Positions 16,260 to 26,087 of a stretch of 64,000 bases of DNA are shown piece after piece. The notes under the pieces were generated by a model that was not told the origin of the DNA, made no database searches, and saw nothing but the letters and a program-made list of their open reading frames with translations. The DNA comes from Trichococcus collinsii. GTDB lineage: Bacteria; Bacillota; Bacilli; Lactobacillales; Aerococcaceae. Location of the stretch: the NCBI RefSeq assembly GCF_900107505.1, contig NZ_FNQH01000003.1, positions 434,001 through 498,000 on the forward strand, in the 5' to 3' direction. The translations under genes and the position numbers were made by a program. The stretch's first letter is position 1, and every line of letters starts with the position of its first letter.

Positions 16260-18399
16260 ATGAAAGATATTGTTTTGGACAGTCTATTTTTTATATTGAC
16301 CAGTATGGGATACACGTTATTTGTGGCGGTCGTTTTGGCCATGATCGATAATTTCTTTTCGTATTCTGATGAATTGAAGCGAATAGGATCAATCGTTCTT
16401 GTTTTATTTGTTTTTTTTGAGCACCTCATTTCTGCTGGAAATTGATGGTTATGTAATCATGAGTGCAGCTCCGTTGCTATTGATCATCCTCCCTATGCAT
16501 AAAAATAACCTCTATCTGGCTCATCTCGCTTTTTTGATTGGTACATGGGGAAATGGTGGGTTTATGCTGACTGCCTTGCTCTTCTCCGTTGTCAGCCTTG
16601 TTGTGGATGCCTTAATGAAACAACGTTCACTCAAAATATATGTAGGATTTTGCACAGTATTGCCGATTCTGTTTTCTGAGGCGATACTCGATCCACAAAG
16701 AAATGATTATGATGGGCGTGTTTTGTGGACGGTAGCAATTGTAGCGACAACAATCTTGCTCATTTCAGGGATAGCTTTGTTCATGAGCAAAAAAGGAACG
16801 AAATTGATGTATTTCCGAGAATATTTAGATTTGTTCTTGAATGTGTTTAATGAAATGTATACGTTCTATTATGACGGAAAATCAGACCGTATTCATTTCT
16901 CAAATAGACTTGTAACGTTTCTTGGATTAGAAAAAAGACCGTACTCTATGAAAGAATGGAATCTTTACCTGAATGAATTTATTGTAAATGATAATCATCA
17001 TATGCAATCTGATGTTCGGGAAGGATTCTTTTTAGTTCCTGGAGTCGGAGATGTCAGACACATACGTTTTGAACAGCATCAAATATTTAAAAATGACTAC
17101 ATCGGTTTTGTTCGTGATGACACTCGCGGGATTTCGAAAGAAGATATTTTATATTTGCGCACCCAGAAAGATACCCTGACGAACTTCCCGAAAAGCACTG
17201 TATTTGCAGAGCGATTTCTTGAAAAGGTAAAAGCGCACAATTCAAAGACGCAAAAAGACTTTCTATTGATTTTTTTGCAGATTGATATCCGGACAGCGGG
17301 TTATTCTGTCTATGACATCGAATTAGAAGCGAAATTTCATAAAACGATTCTGGAAGAGGTCCGCGTGCGGTTTGTAGACTTAGAGATATTTTCGATTGTT
17401 TTTGGTGAGTACGTTTTGGTGTTGCCCTACGATCGGGAAGCATCAGGAGAGAATATTAAGTCTGAAATCTCGCGTTTACTTAATGCGCGGATTGATATGG
17501 ACGGCATGATGGTCAGCAGCTTCAATAGACTTGGCTATCGCGATACGCACACTTATGAAATCCAAAACTACGACGATGCTCAGGAAATACTCAAACAACT
17601 GTTATACTGCCGTTCAGTATTAAAAAAAGAGAGTATGTTGAATAATTATCAATTCAAAGATTATGAATATAAAGAGTATATAAAAAAACAACGCAGGGTG
17701 CGTTTCTTGACTACCATCTTACAACATGAAAAAATAAACGCTGTTTATCAACCGGTAATCGATATTGATGAAGGGAAACCAATATTTTTTGAGGTGTTGA
17801 CCCGAGTGGATCATGAAGCCTACAAAGATACCGGCATATTTTTTGATGATATCCAAGAATTTGCGCTGACTAGGGAAATTGACAAAGTCATTTTCAAACG
17901 CTTGAGAAAAGCTTTGGAAAATAGATTGATTCCCGTCTACAATTATTCAGTAAACATCTCATCTGATACCATAATGGATGAGAATATAATCTATGTTGCA
18001 GATTTTTTATATGAGAATGGATTTCAGCTTTACTTGGAACTGGTTGAGCGAAGTAGACATAGTATCAAATATGTAGAAGAAAGAGAATATTTTGCTAAAA
18101 AACATCATGCCGGTTTGATTGCGGACGACTACGGCACGGAATCTTCAAATATAGAGTTGCTGTATGATTTTAATTTTAATTCCATCAAAATTCCGAGGAA
18201 ATTTATAGTCGATATCGATAAAGATGAGAAGCAAAGATTGTTCGTAAGTGCCATTTACCGATATTGTGTACAATTCGGGTTAGATTGTATAGCAGAGGGA
18301 GTGGAAACTGAATCCGAAAAGGAAGCTTTGAAAGAAATTGGAATTCATTTGATTCAAGGATTTATTTTTGGACAACCTAATAGTGAAGTGGTCTTATAG
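16260..18399 (+). pseudogene. Membrane GGDEF-EAL protein split by a frameshift in a run of eight T
   Basis: ATG 16260 opens a frame of 61 codons with membrane helices; the remainder (from about 16419 to 18399) continues in another frame. Removing one T from the T run at 16411-16418 joins them into one protein of about 712 residues, with a smooth membrane segment (SIVLVLFVF-LSTSFLLEIDG). The joined product has about five helices, a PAS-like stretch, a GGDEF region without its motif (VFGEYVLVLP) and an EAL domain with an EVL signature (FFEVLTR) and most other residues (SVNIS, LELVER, IADDYGTESS, IKI, AEGVETE, IQGF). It may be phase-variable, truly broken, a slippery site, or a sequencing error. 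A TTG at 16399 could start the second part alone. Confidence 0.75.
16411..16418 (+). repeat. Homopolymer T8 tract at the frameshift point
   Basis: Eight consecutive T directly precede GAGCACC. Seven T would keep the upstream frame open into the long downstream GGDEF-EAL frame. Such tracts are known hot spots for slipped-strand changes. Confidence 0.8.
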
Positions 18400-18421
18400 A
18401 TCAGACAGGCGGGTGTGAGAG

Positions 18422-20515
18422 ATGAAAATAATTATTTTTAATGCAGATACAAGCCAAGGAAGACTGTTTGCCATGAAATTTAGACGAGCTGGGCATCGGG
18501 TTGTTTCCACCCACCAGCAAGAGCAATCTAATGATAGAGAACTTATTTCGATGAGTAAAGATGGCGTATATCAAGCCAAATTTCAGGAAAAGATTGCTGA
18601 TGTGCTGAAATATGAATCCCCAGAGATGATTGTTTATTTACATTCGGACGCAATCCGTACAGAAGAAGATGCTCGAAAAGAAATAGCCATGATGACATTA
18701 TTGACGCAAGAATCAGCCACTCAAACGGTCAAAAAATTTTTGTATCTATCCTCATTGGAAGTATATGGTAATGAACAGCGTGCCGATAAAAATGAGAACA
18801 CTATCCCAAATCCTGTTTCGTTAGCGGGGAGGACGATGATTGCGTGTGAGAATCTTCTGAATAGTTTTCGGAATGAAGAACATTTGCTGAATGTGATTTT
18901 TAGAATCGGTGAAACGTGGGCTGAAGATAACCTTTCTGAAGATGTTAGCAGCATTCTGTATGCAGTGAATACAGGTGATTCCCTTACCGAAGAACTCGCT
19001 GCAAAGGAAATAATTCCTGTTTCCCAAGGGGATTTAGCTGATGCGGTATTGAAATCCATAAACGAAAATGTGCACGGTATCTACGATATATGCGGACTTG
19101 AAGTCATGACGGGGTCGGAGCTTTATAACAAGTTGGCTGAAAAAATTGGCTCGCAAGTGATGATGCGAGAGGTGAAACCTGTAACCTTTGTGCCATCCTG
19201 CAAGAAAGCCTTGCATGAAATCGGATGGGTCCAGCTTCATGAAACGAAAGAAATGCTGGATATGCTTGTGAAACAAACGCTCGTGGACGAACCTGTGAGG
19301 GTCGTAAAGGGCAAATTAGTCGGTTTCAAGAGTAAAAATTTTCAAAATTTTGTTGCCCATACCTTTCTTTTTGGCTTAGTTGCAGCTGGTCAGCAACTAA
19401 GCCCCTTGGATTTAGGGGTTGATCCTCTCCTCATCTATATAATAGCAGCAGCAGCCTTTGGGGGGATATCTCATGGAATATATGCAAGTCTTCTGACGAT
19501 TGGGTATCATATCTATGAAATGGGGCAAATGGGATATGGTCCGAGCGCACTTATTCTGCATTATACATTTTTAATTGACAATCTTTTATACGTAACGATT
19601 GCCCTTACCGTTGGATATGTGATTGAAAGAAAAAATAGCGCTCTTTTGAAAATGAAAACAGAGACAGTTTATCTTTCTGGCGAGAACAGCCAATTGTACG
19701 AAATTAATGGAGAATTAGCAACTTCAAAACAGTATCAGGAACAAAAATTGGTGGGATATGAAAATGGGATATCGAAATTATACACCGTTTTCGAATCGCT
19801 TGAAATGAAGTCAGTGACAGAAGTACTATTCAACATCCCGAAAGTTTTTAAGGAGCTTACAGGAGAACGAAATATCAGCATATATATTATTCAGAAGCAG
19901 TCCGGATTCATGCGGAGGTTTGTCTTTACAGGAAAACCAAGCACGATTATTCCTTCAACTTTTCGCTATGTGAATATGGAAGGCTATAAACGGGTAATCG
20001 ACATGAAAGAGGTTTATTTGAACAGATATTTGGATAGTGAAATGCCGAGCATTATTGTTCCGATCGTGGTCAATGAAGAAGTTATTGCTATAACCGTAAT
20101 TGAGGACTATCCATTCGAAAAATTTACGCGTTACTATTTGAACTTGATTCAAATTAGTGGAAAGATAATCAATAGCTTTGGGCAGAAAGCAGCAATCAGA
20201 CAAGAATTCATCTCGGAAATTATCTACGAAGACATCACCACTATCATGAAAAAATCTTTTTTCAAAGCATCCTATGAAACTGCTCTTAAAGCCTCGAAGG
20301 AAACAACATTTCATTTTGCGGTATTAGAAATCAAAGCCAGTGATGAGGATCAAAAGAAAGTTGATAAAATCCGCAGTGTATTGCGAGATGTTGATGAAAT
20401 CGGCAGACTTGAAAACGGGAACATTGGGATTCTTCTATATGGTGCGAATAATGATAACATCGGTGTCATCCAAGACAGGATCAAATCTTTGGGAATTGAG
20501 AGTAGCGTACTATGA
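18422..20515 (+). CDS. pelD: PelD-like c-di-GMP receptor fused to an SDR-type domain
   Basis: A 697-residue protein. Residues about 1-290 resemble an extended SDR/NAD-epimerase fold (FLYLSSLEVYGNE), but the glycine motif is poor (NADTSQG) and the YxxxK site is missing, so it looks non-catalytic. About 305-405 holds membrane helices, followed by a coiled region, a GAF-like domain (about 445-580) and a degenerate GGDEF domain. There the active motif is ENGN while an RxxD inhibition-type site is kept (R655-D-V-D658). This is the PelD arrangement: c-di-GMP binding without synthesis, used to switch on Pel polymer assembly at the membrane. The end overlaps pelE by ATGA. Confidence 0.85.
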   Translation: MKIIIFNADTSQGRLFAMKFRRAGHRVVSTHQQEQSNDRELISMSKDGVYQAKFQEKIADVLKYESPEMIVYLHSDAIRTEEDARKEIAMMTLLTQESATQTVKKFLYLSSLEVYGNEQRADKNENTIPNPVSLAGRTMIACENLLNSFRNEEHLLNVIFRIGETWAEDNLSEDVSSILYAVNTGDSLTEELAAKEIIPVSQGDLADAVLKSINENVHGIYDICGLEVMTGSELYNKLAEKIGSQVMMREVKPVTFVPSCKKALHEIGWVQLHETKEMLDMLVKQTLVDEPVRVVKGKLVGFKSKNFQNFVAHTFLFGLVAAGQQLSPLDLGVDPLLIYIIAAAAFGGISHGIYASLLTIGYHIYEMGQMGYGPSALILHYTFLIDNLLYVTIALTVGYVIERKNSALLKMKTETVYLSGENSQLYEINGELATSKQYQEQKLVGYENGISKLYTVFESLEMKSVTEVLFNIPKVFKELTGERNISIYIIQKQSGFMRRFVFTGKPSTIIPSTFRYVNMEGYKRVIDMKEVYLNRYLDSEMPSIIVPIVVNEEVIAITVIEDYPFEKFTRYYLNLIQISGKIINSFGQKAAIRQEFISEIIYEDITTIMKKSFFKASYETALKASKETTFHFAVLEIKASDEDQKKVDKIRSVLRDVDEIGRLENGNIGILLYGANNDNIGVIQDRIKSLGIESSVL

Positions 20516-21426
20516 GAACAGTGGAGACGTATTTACTGTATGGATTGGTGCTGTACTACAGCGTGTTAGTGTTGGTTGCTGTTGTGATGTTCCTAAGAAA
20601 AAATAAAGTGAGCAGGTCAATGGCTTACGAATGGATAATTATGTTCTTACTTCCATTTTCAGGCTTATTCTATTTGAAATTCCCGATTTTTGATTCGCAG
20701 AATACAGCTGGTTTAGATAGTTTCAGCAGTGAGTCTAAGCAGAAGCGCCAGAAAATATATATTACCGATGTTGCTAAAGACAAGGAAATCATTTCGATCC
20801 AAGATGTATTAGCAATCAATAGTGTCTATGAGAAGCGGAATGTTGTGATGGATTTATTTTCTTACGACTCAGCGCAGTACGTTAAAGAACTTCAGGTTGC
20901 TCTCATGGACTCGGACACCGAAGTTTCCCACTACGCTTCGGCTGCAATTGTTGGGATGAAGGACAGACTTGAAGGAAAGATGTTTTCCACTAAAAAAGAC
21001 TTTGGAAGCAATCCATCAGATGAGAATGCTCACAGATATCTTGTTTCGATAAAGGCATATATTGAAAGTGGCGCCTTGAATGTAAGTATGATACGCAAGT
21101 ATGAGAGGAATTTTTGTATGTTCATGGAGGAATGGGAAGAACATGATTCTACCCATAAACAAGAATGGTTCCCGATTTATCTGGAGTATCTTACGCACTT
21201 GGGCGATAGTGAAAAAGCGCTGATATTAGCTGAGCGTTTTGTTAAAGAGACAAAAAGTCAGGATGCTTATATCGCAGCACTAAAAGCAACTCATTCATTT
21301 CAAAAAACCAATGATTTCCAAAGGTATTTGTCCGAATTAAGGAAAGAGAATATAGTATTCACCGATTATCATTACGATATTTTGCAGTTCTTTTTGCAGA
21401 ACGAGGTGAAGGATGACAAATCATGA
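20512..21426 (+). CDS. pelE: PelE-like membrane protein
   Basis: A 304-residue protein with two N-terminal membrane helices (about 5-24 and 38-56) and a soluble helical part (about 100-300) that looks like TPR-type repeats. This is the plan of PelE, the inner-membrane partner of PelD and PelF in Pel export. The call rests mostly on position: it overlaps pelD by 4 bases at its start and the PelA-like gene by 14 bases at its end. Sequence conservation in PelE proteins is low. Confidence 0.7.
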   Translation: MRTVETYLLYGLVLYYSVLVLVAVVMFLRKNKVSRSMAYEWIIMFLLPFSGLFYLKFPIFDSQNTAGLDSFSSESKQKRQKIYITDVAKDKEIISIQDVLAINSVYEKRNVVMDLFSYDSAQYVKELQVALMDSDTEVSHYASAAIVGMKDRLEGKMFSTKKDFGSNPSDENAHRYLVSIKAYIESGALNVSMIRKYERNFCMFMEEWEEHDSTHKQEWFPIYLEYLTHLGDSEKALILAERFVKETKSQDAYIAALKATHSFQKTNDFQRYLSELRKENIVFTDYHYDILQFFLQNEVKDDKS

Positions 21427-23212
21427 AATTAAATTCGCAAAAACACTTGTTATTTTGACTATTTTTACAGTGATTATTATGATTTTCCAACTATCGCGGA
21501 TGGGCATTCTGGATAATGCGCAGTATGACCAAACCGCGAATGAAGAATCTTTGCCAGCTGTATCGAAACTGGAGGAATCGACTATCCAGAAGGATACCCC
21601 TATAATCGGAATCCTGACGGACGAAGGGGATCCAAATAAAAAATATTTGGTGGATGGTATGGAGCAGTATCTGGTACATCTGGATTACCGATACGAATAC
21701 ATTGATGTGAGCGAAGTGTCGAAGCTTGATCAATACGATATGCTGATGGTATTCCTTACTGATTTTGATGAAGGTCAGTTTATGAATGCCGTTATGGAAT
21801 ATGTACGTTCTGGTAAGCTTGCTTACTTTCCTTATCTGCCGTTTGATAAAAACTTATTTTCCAGTAATCTAAGAAAATTGGGCGTCCTTGAGAGTAAGTA
21901 TGAGGATTTCTCGATCGATCAGATACAAGACTTTGGCGGCATTTTGGGAGAAGCAAACGAAATATACGAGATTCCACGTACCGTCAATCTGGCTATTAAA
22001 CTTCGCTTGGCTGCAGATTGTGAAATGTTGCTTGAATCCGATGGAAATCCTTTGTTATGGTCCATGGATTATGGCGAGGGAACCTTTTTGGTAAGCAGTT
22101 CTGAATTTCTGGCTTCTTCAGAAAGTAGAGGGGTGTTAGCTTATGCGTTGTACCAAGGATTATTCCAGCCAAATGATAAAGCGATGGTACAGCCGTTCTA
22201 CAATGTATCGACGACCGTGCTGCAAGATATTGTTTTGCCGGATAAAATCAATGATAGCAACATTTTATCGCAAGCAGGTGTGGATCAAGACAACTTTACC
22301 TTAAACCATTATTTTAAGTTATTCAAGGATATTTCAGAATCGTATGGTGATAAAATCAGCATGAGCTACACCGTTGATTACAGCGAATTGTTTAATGAAA
22401 AACTTCCGGAAACCCTTCAAAAATCCCAGTTCCGCTTGTACACTTCCCAAATTTTTGGAATGGGAGGGGACATCCTGTCCGGTGGATATTCTAATCATCC
22501 GCTCGGGTTAAAAGGTGAATTGGAGCAGATCGGCTATTTTATACCTTGGAAAAATAAAAAGCAGATGAAGGAATCAATTGAAGTTGCCAAGAGTTATCTG
22601 GGCGATGTTTACAAAGGGTATCCATTAACCTCTTATATACCACCCCAGGGGCGAATCGGACAAGAAAGTTTGAGTCGCATCGATGATTTGTTTCCGGATG
22701 TCGAGACGGTGATCAATCGTTACGTCATTGAATACCCGGATCAGTTGTTGGGAGATTTCACTACCCTAAACGATGGGAATCAGTATCTCTATACAATCAC
22801 TTCAGAAAATGGTGCAGCGCAATGGGGGACAATGAATGCGATAGGATCCTTGGGAATCAGCTCTTTTGGCTTCCATTCCCAAAGGTTATATACTGATTCC
22901 ATTGATTTTCAAGACTTCACTGCTGATGTTGAACGAGCCTATGAACTCGAGCAGGCATACTCATTAGAGAAGAGAACTCCTGAACAGGCCGCTAAAATAG
23001 TTGAGCAGTATCAAAATATGACGTTCAACTACGAACAAGATGCGCAAGGCTTAGAATATGAAATTGATTTTTTTGTTGAAGGGTCAGCTTTTTTGCTTCG
23101 TTCTGATAAGACTCCAGTTTCGGATGATGCGAAAATTAAGAGTATCGGCAATTATCATATTATCTACCCGGATTTTTCTAAAGGGTATATCCGGTGGAAG
23201 GAGTCCTTATGA
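21413..23212 (+). CDS. PelA-like polysaccharide deacetylase-type protein (DUF2194)
   Basis: A 599-residue protein with one N-terminal membrane anchor (about 9-29), the rest outside the cell. The first 230 residues look like a Rossmann-type/glutamine-amidotransferase-like fold. The later part (about 280-560) resembles a deacetylase barrel, with an SNHPLGL His motif and SYIPPQGRIG, but no plain NodB TFDDG motif is visible. Gram-positive Pel clusters carry a PelA with deacetylase but no hydrolase domain, and this protein holds that position between pelE and pelF. Deacetylation of an N-acetylhexosamine polymer is inferred. GAGGTGAAGG precedes the ATG. Confidence 0.72.
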   Translation: MTNHEIKFAKTLVILTIFTVIIMIFQLSRMGILDNAQYDQTANEESLPAVSKLEESTIQKDTPIIGILTDEGDPNKKYLVDGMEQYLVHLDYRYEYIDVSEVSKLDQYDMLMVFLTDFDEGQFMNAVMEYVRSGKLAYFPYLPFDKNLFSSNLRKLGVLESKYEDFSIDQIQDFGGILGEANEIYEIPRTVNLAIKLRLAADCEMLLESDGNPLLWSMDYGEGTFLVSSSEFLASSESRGVLAYALYQGLFQPNDKAMVQPFYNVSTTVLQDIVLPDKINDSNILSQAGVDQDNFTLNHYFKLFKDISESYGDKISMSYTVDYSELFNEKLPETLQKSQFRLYTSQIFGMGGDILSGGYSNHPLGLKGELEQIGYFIPWKNKKQMKESIEVAKSYLGDVYKGYPLTSYIPPQGRIGQESLSRIDDLFPDVETVINRYVIEYPDQLLGDFTTLNDGNQYLYTITSENGAAQWGTMNAIGSLGISSFGFHSQRLYTDSIDFQDFTADVERAYELEQAYSLEKRTPEQAAKIVEQYQNMTFNYEQDAQGLEYEIDFFVEGSAFLLRSDKTPVSDDAKIKSIGNYHIIYPDFSKGYIRWKESL

Positions 23213-24645
23213 AAATTTGTATATTGTGCGAAGGTAGTTATCCTTACGTGGTAGGAGGTGTTTCATCTTGGGTTCAGCAACTGGTAAAACTCTTTCCAGA
23301 ACATGAGTTTTTTATCTACGCTATTGCAGCTGACGAATCCATGAAAGGGGACTTTAGATACGAGCTGCCTGAAAATATCGGCTTCGTCCAAGAAGTATTC
23401 CTGAATGATGCCTATCAAGAACAGCCGGCTCAGGTGCAACGCACTAGTAAGGGTAAGCTGCAGCCTTGGCAGGTAGAGGCATTCACAAAATTGGTCATGG
23501 GCGAGGTTGAACATTGGGATTCCATTTTCGACTTTTTTTTGCGCCAGCAAAGGCCTGTAGCGCAGTTCTTGATGAGCAAAGAGTTTTATTCGATCACGCA
23601 AGGTATTTATCAGGAGCATCACCAAATGGCAGTCTATTCGGAATTTTTATGGACAATGCGCTCAATGTACCTTACTCTTTTTCACATTTTGAATAATCCA
23701 CCCGAACAAGCAGATATTTACCACGCTGTTTCTACTGGTTATGCCGGGATAGCAGCTGCTCTGGGCAAGCGAAAGTGGGGTGGGAAGATGCTGCTTACGG
23801 AGCATGGCATCTACACCCGGGAAAGAGAAGAGGAAATCATAAAAGCAGATTGGGTTCCTGCGGACTTTAAACAGCTTTGGATTCATTACTTTAAAAACCT
23901 GTCAAAAGCAGCGTATATGAAATCCGACCGTATTCTCGCATTGTTTGATATGAATAATGCTCTTCAGATAGAATTAGGGGCCGATCCAATCAAGTGTGAT
24001 TTCATTGCAAATGGAATCAATGTTAAGAACTTTTCAGTTTTGCCACAAAAAGAGGATTCCAACATTCTGAATGTTGGAGCGATCATCAGGGTGAGCCCAA
24101 TCAAAGATATAAAAACAATGCTCTATGCATTTGATCTGGTCAAACAAAAAATGCCTCAGACACACTTCTACCTTATGGGACCGAATGATGAAGACCCCGA
24201 GTATTACAAAGAGTGCCTTGAACTTTTGGAAGAATTAGGAACAGAAGATGTTGCTTTTACCGGTAGAGTGCAAGTCCGTAACTACATCGGCAAAATGGAT
24301 ATTCTTGTTCTTTCTTCATTGAGCGAGGCACAACCGCTAGCCCTGATGGAGGCTATGGCTGCTGGGAAACCATGTGTGTCAACCAATGTCGGAAGTGTCC
24401 GTGAATTATTGGAGGGCAGTACGGCAGATACGCTGGGTAAATGCGGTCTCTTAGCGCCGATCATGAACTACGAAAAAATAGCCAGCAATATCATTCAGTT
24501 ACTTGAAAATCCGGAAATGGCTGCTGCTTTTGGCGAAGTAGGAAAAATAAGAATTGAAAAATATTATAGTGAACACAAATTTATTACTGCTTATCGTGAA
24601 CTTTATCAATCATTGGGAGAAGGCGAAATACTTTGGCAGGAATAG
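23209..24645 (+). CDS. pelF: PelF-like glycosyltransferase (GT4 family)
   Basis: A 478-residue cytosolic glycosyltransferase. It begins MKICILCEGSYPYVVGGVSSW, the typical PelF start. It has an NVGAIIRVSPIKDI segment for the C-terminal domain, and the donor-binding region SSLSEAQPLALMEAMAAGKP with the E-x7-E motif. PelF polymerises the amino-sugar backbone of Pel from UDP-sugars. ATG 23209 follows GGAAGGAG and overlaps the previous stop codon (ATGA); an in-frame upstream codon at 23194 has no such site. The end overlaps pelG by 13 bases. Confidence 0.9.
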   Translation: MKICILCEGSYPYVVGGVSSWVQQLVKLFPEHEFFIYAIAADESMKGDFRYELPENIGFVQEVFLNDAYQEQPAQVQRTSKGKLQPWQVEAFTKLVMGEVEHWDSIFDFFLRQQRPVAQFLMSKEFYSITQGIYQEHHQMAVYSEFLWTMRSMYLTLFHILNNPPEQADIYHAVSTGYAGIAAALGKRKWGGKMLLTEHGIYTREREEEIIKADWVPADFKQLWIHYFKNLSKAAYMKSDRILALFDMNNALQIELGADPIKCDFIANGINVKNFSVLPQKEDSNILNVGAIIRVSPIKDIKTMLYAFDLVKQKMPQTHFYLMGPNDEDPEYYKECLELLEELGTEDVAFTGRVQVRNYIGKMDILVLSSLSEAQPLALMEAMAAGKPCVSTNVGSVRELLEGSTADTLGKCGLLAPIMNYEKIASNIIQLLENPEMAAAFGEVGKIRIEKYYSEHKFITAYRELYQSLGEGEILWQE

Positions 24646-26087
24646 GTTTTGAGCTAAAAAAAATATATAAGAAAAATACAGTTGCTGCGCATATAAGAGG
24701 AGGCTTTTACTCCATTTTTGTTACGATCGGGCATGTACTGATTACGCTAGGGGTATTGATGATCGTAAAAACAGTACTGCAGGACAGCTTCAATTCGGTC
24801 CACTTAGAACAACTGTATTCTGCAATAGTTGTCTATTCATTTATATTTCCGCTCATCTTCACTTCAGGAATCACTATTGTCCTCTCCAGGTATATCGCAG
24901 ATAAGTTATGGAATAGGAAGAATGAAGATATTGCTTCTTCTATTTTAGGTGTCATGACTCTTTATATTGCTGTATTTTCTTTGCCGGGAATACTCTTGCT
25001 AGGGAGCGCGCAAGATTTACCGCTGATCCTAAAGATCGTTTCTTATTTATTGTATATGCAGATGGGATTAATTTATCTCTTGATGACGTATGTATCTGCA
25101 TTGAAAAACTACAAAGAAATTGCGCAAAGTTTTATCATTGGGATGGGAACGGTTATCGGATTGGTTTTGATCACGAGAAACTTTCTTTATCAAAATGAGG
25201 ATATTGTTGTTTATCTCATTTTTTACTTTGCGCTGGGTACATTGCTTACTTTGATAGGCTTGTATACGGCTGTAAGAAAAGTTTTCCGCCAAATGAATGG
25301 AAATTATTTCGAATTTCTCTTGTACTTTAAAAAATATCCAAAACTTTTTTTCTCGAATGTAGCCTATACGGTGACGATGTATGCTCATAATTTTTTGTTT
25401 TGGAGCTATTCTGCCACAAAACAACAGGTTTCAGTGTTCTATTTCTCTGAAGCTTTTGATTTGGCTACTGCCTTCGCAGTCTACTCGATCTTGCCGGCTG
25501 CCGTTCTTTTCGTAGTCCGTACAGAGGTTTTTTTCTACGATACCTATCGCGCATATCTTGATGCAATCAATTATGGAACAGGATCTGAAATAAAGAAGCG
25601 AAAGCAAGAGATGGAGCGGAGTATGTGGGAAGAATTCTTGTACAGCATGGAAGTGCAAGGTCTGATTTCTATGATTTGCTTAATAATAGGTATGTTGCTT
25701 TTTAAGCAGGTAGGCGCTCCCTCACTGACACTTGAAGTCTTTCCTTATTTGGTGTTTGGAATCTACTTATTGTATTTCTCCTTTTTGGGAGGAACATTGA
25801 TGCAGTATTTTGAAAATTATGACGACAGTATGCGAAGCTTTTTACTGGGATTGTTTCTAAATCTCATCTTCGGACAGCTCACATTGATGATGGGTAGAGA
25901 ATTTTATGGGCTGGGTGTGGTTTTCTCGTCCTTCTTGACGCTATCTTATACCATGATTAAGCTACGGGAAACACTTCTGGAAATTGATTTTGTAATTTTT
26001 ACAAATGGTGCATTAAGACCGTCGCTAACTCGAGGAAGATTAGAAAAATTTGTGGAAGCTCTGAATGATGGGGTGGAGAAAGAATGA
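24633..26087 (+). CDS. pelG: PelG-like membrane transporter
   Basis: A 484-residue polytopic membrane protein of the MOP flippase-like superfamily. It begins MAGIGFELKKIYKK, the signature N-terminus of PelG, which fixes the TTG start at 24633. About 12 helices follow. PelG works with PelD, PelE and PelF to carry the polymer across the membrane. It overlaps both neighbours (13 bases with pelF, 4 bases with the CotH-like gene), so all are translated from one message. Confidence 0.9.
   Translation: MAGIGFELKKIYKKNTVAAHIRGGFYSIFVTIGHVLITLGVLMIVKTVLQDSFNSVHLEQLYSAIVVYSFIFPLIFTSGITIVLSRYIADKLWNRKNEDIASSILGVMTLYIAVFSLPGILLLGSAQDLPLILKIVSYLLYMQMGLIYLLMTYVSALKNYKEIAQSFIIGMGTVIGLVLITRNFLYQNEDIVVYLIFYFALGTLLTLIGLYTAVRKVFRQMNGNYFEFLLYFKKYPKLFFSNVAYTVTMYAHNFLFWSYSATKQQVSVFYFSEAFDLATAFAVYSILPAAVLFVVRTEVFFYDTYRAYLDAINYGTGSEIKKRKQEMERSMWEEFLYSMEVQGLISMICLIIGMLLFKQVGAPSLTLEVFPYLVFGIYLLYFSFLGGTLMQYFENYDDSMRSFLLGLFLNLIFGQLTLMMGREFYGLGVVFSSFLTLSYTMIKLRETLLEIDFVIFTNGALRPSLTRGRLEKFVEALNDGVEKE

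Noticed and set aside
16399-18399. Treating the long downstream frame as an independent gene from TTG 16399
   Set aside because: The TTG lies within the upstream frame with no ribosome site, and the joined product gives a continuous membrane domain. The frameshift explanation is stronger, although internal starts cannot be excluded.
20340-20606. Frame of 88 codons overlapping pelD and pelE
   Set aside because: It is in another frame inside two overlapping genes with clear domain evidence, and has no ribosome site.
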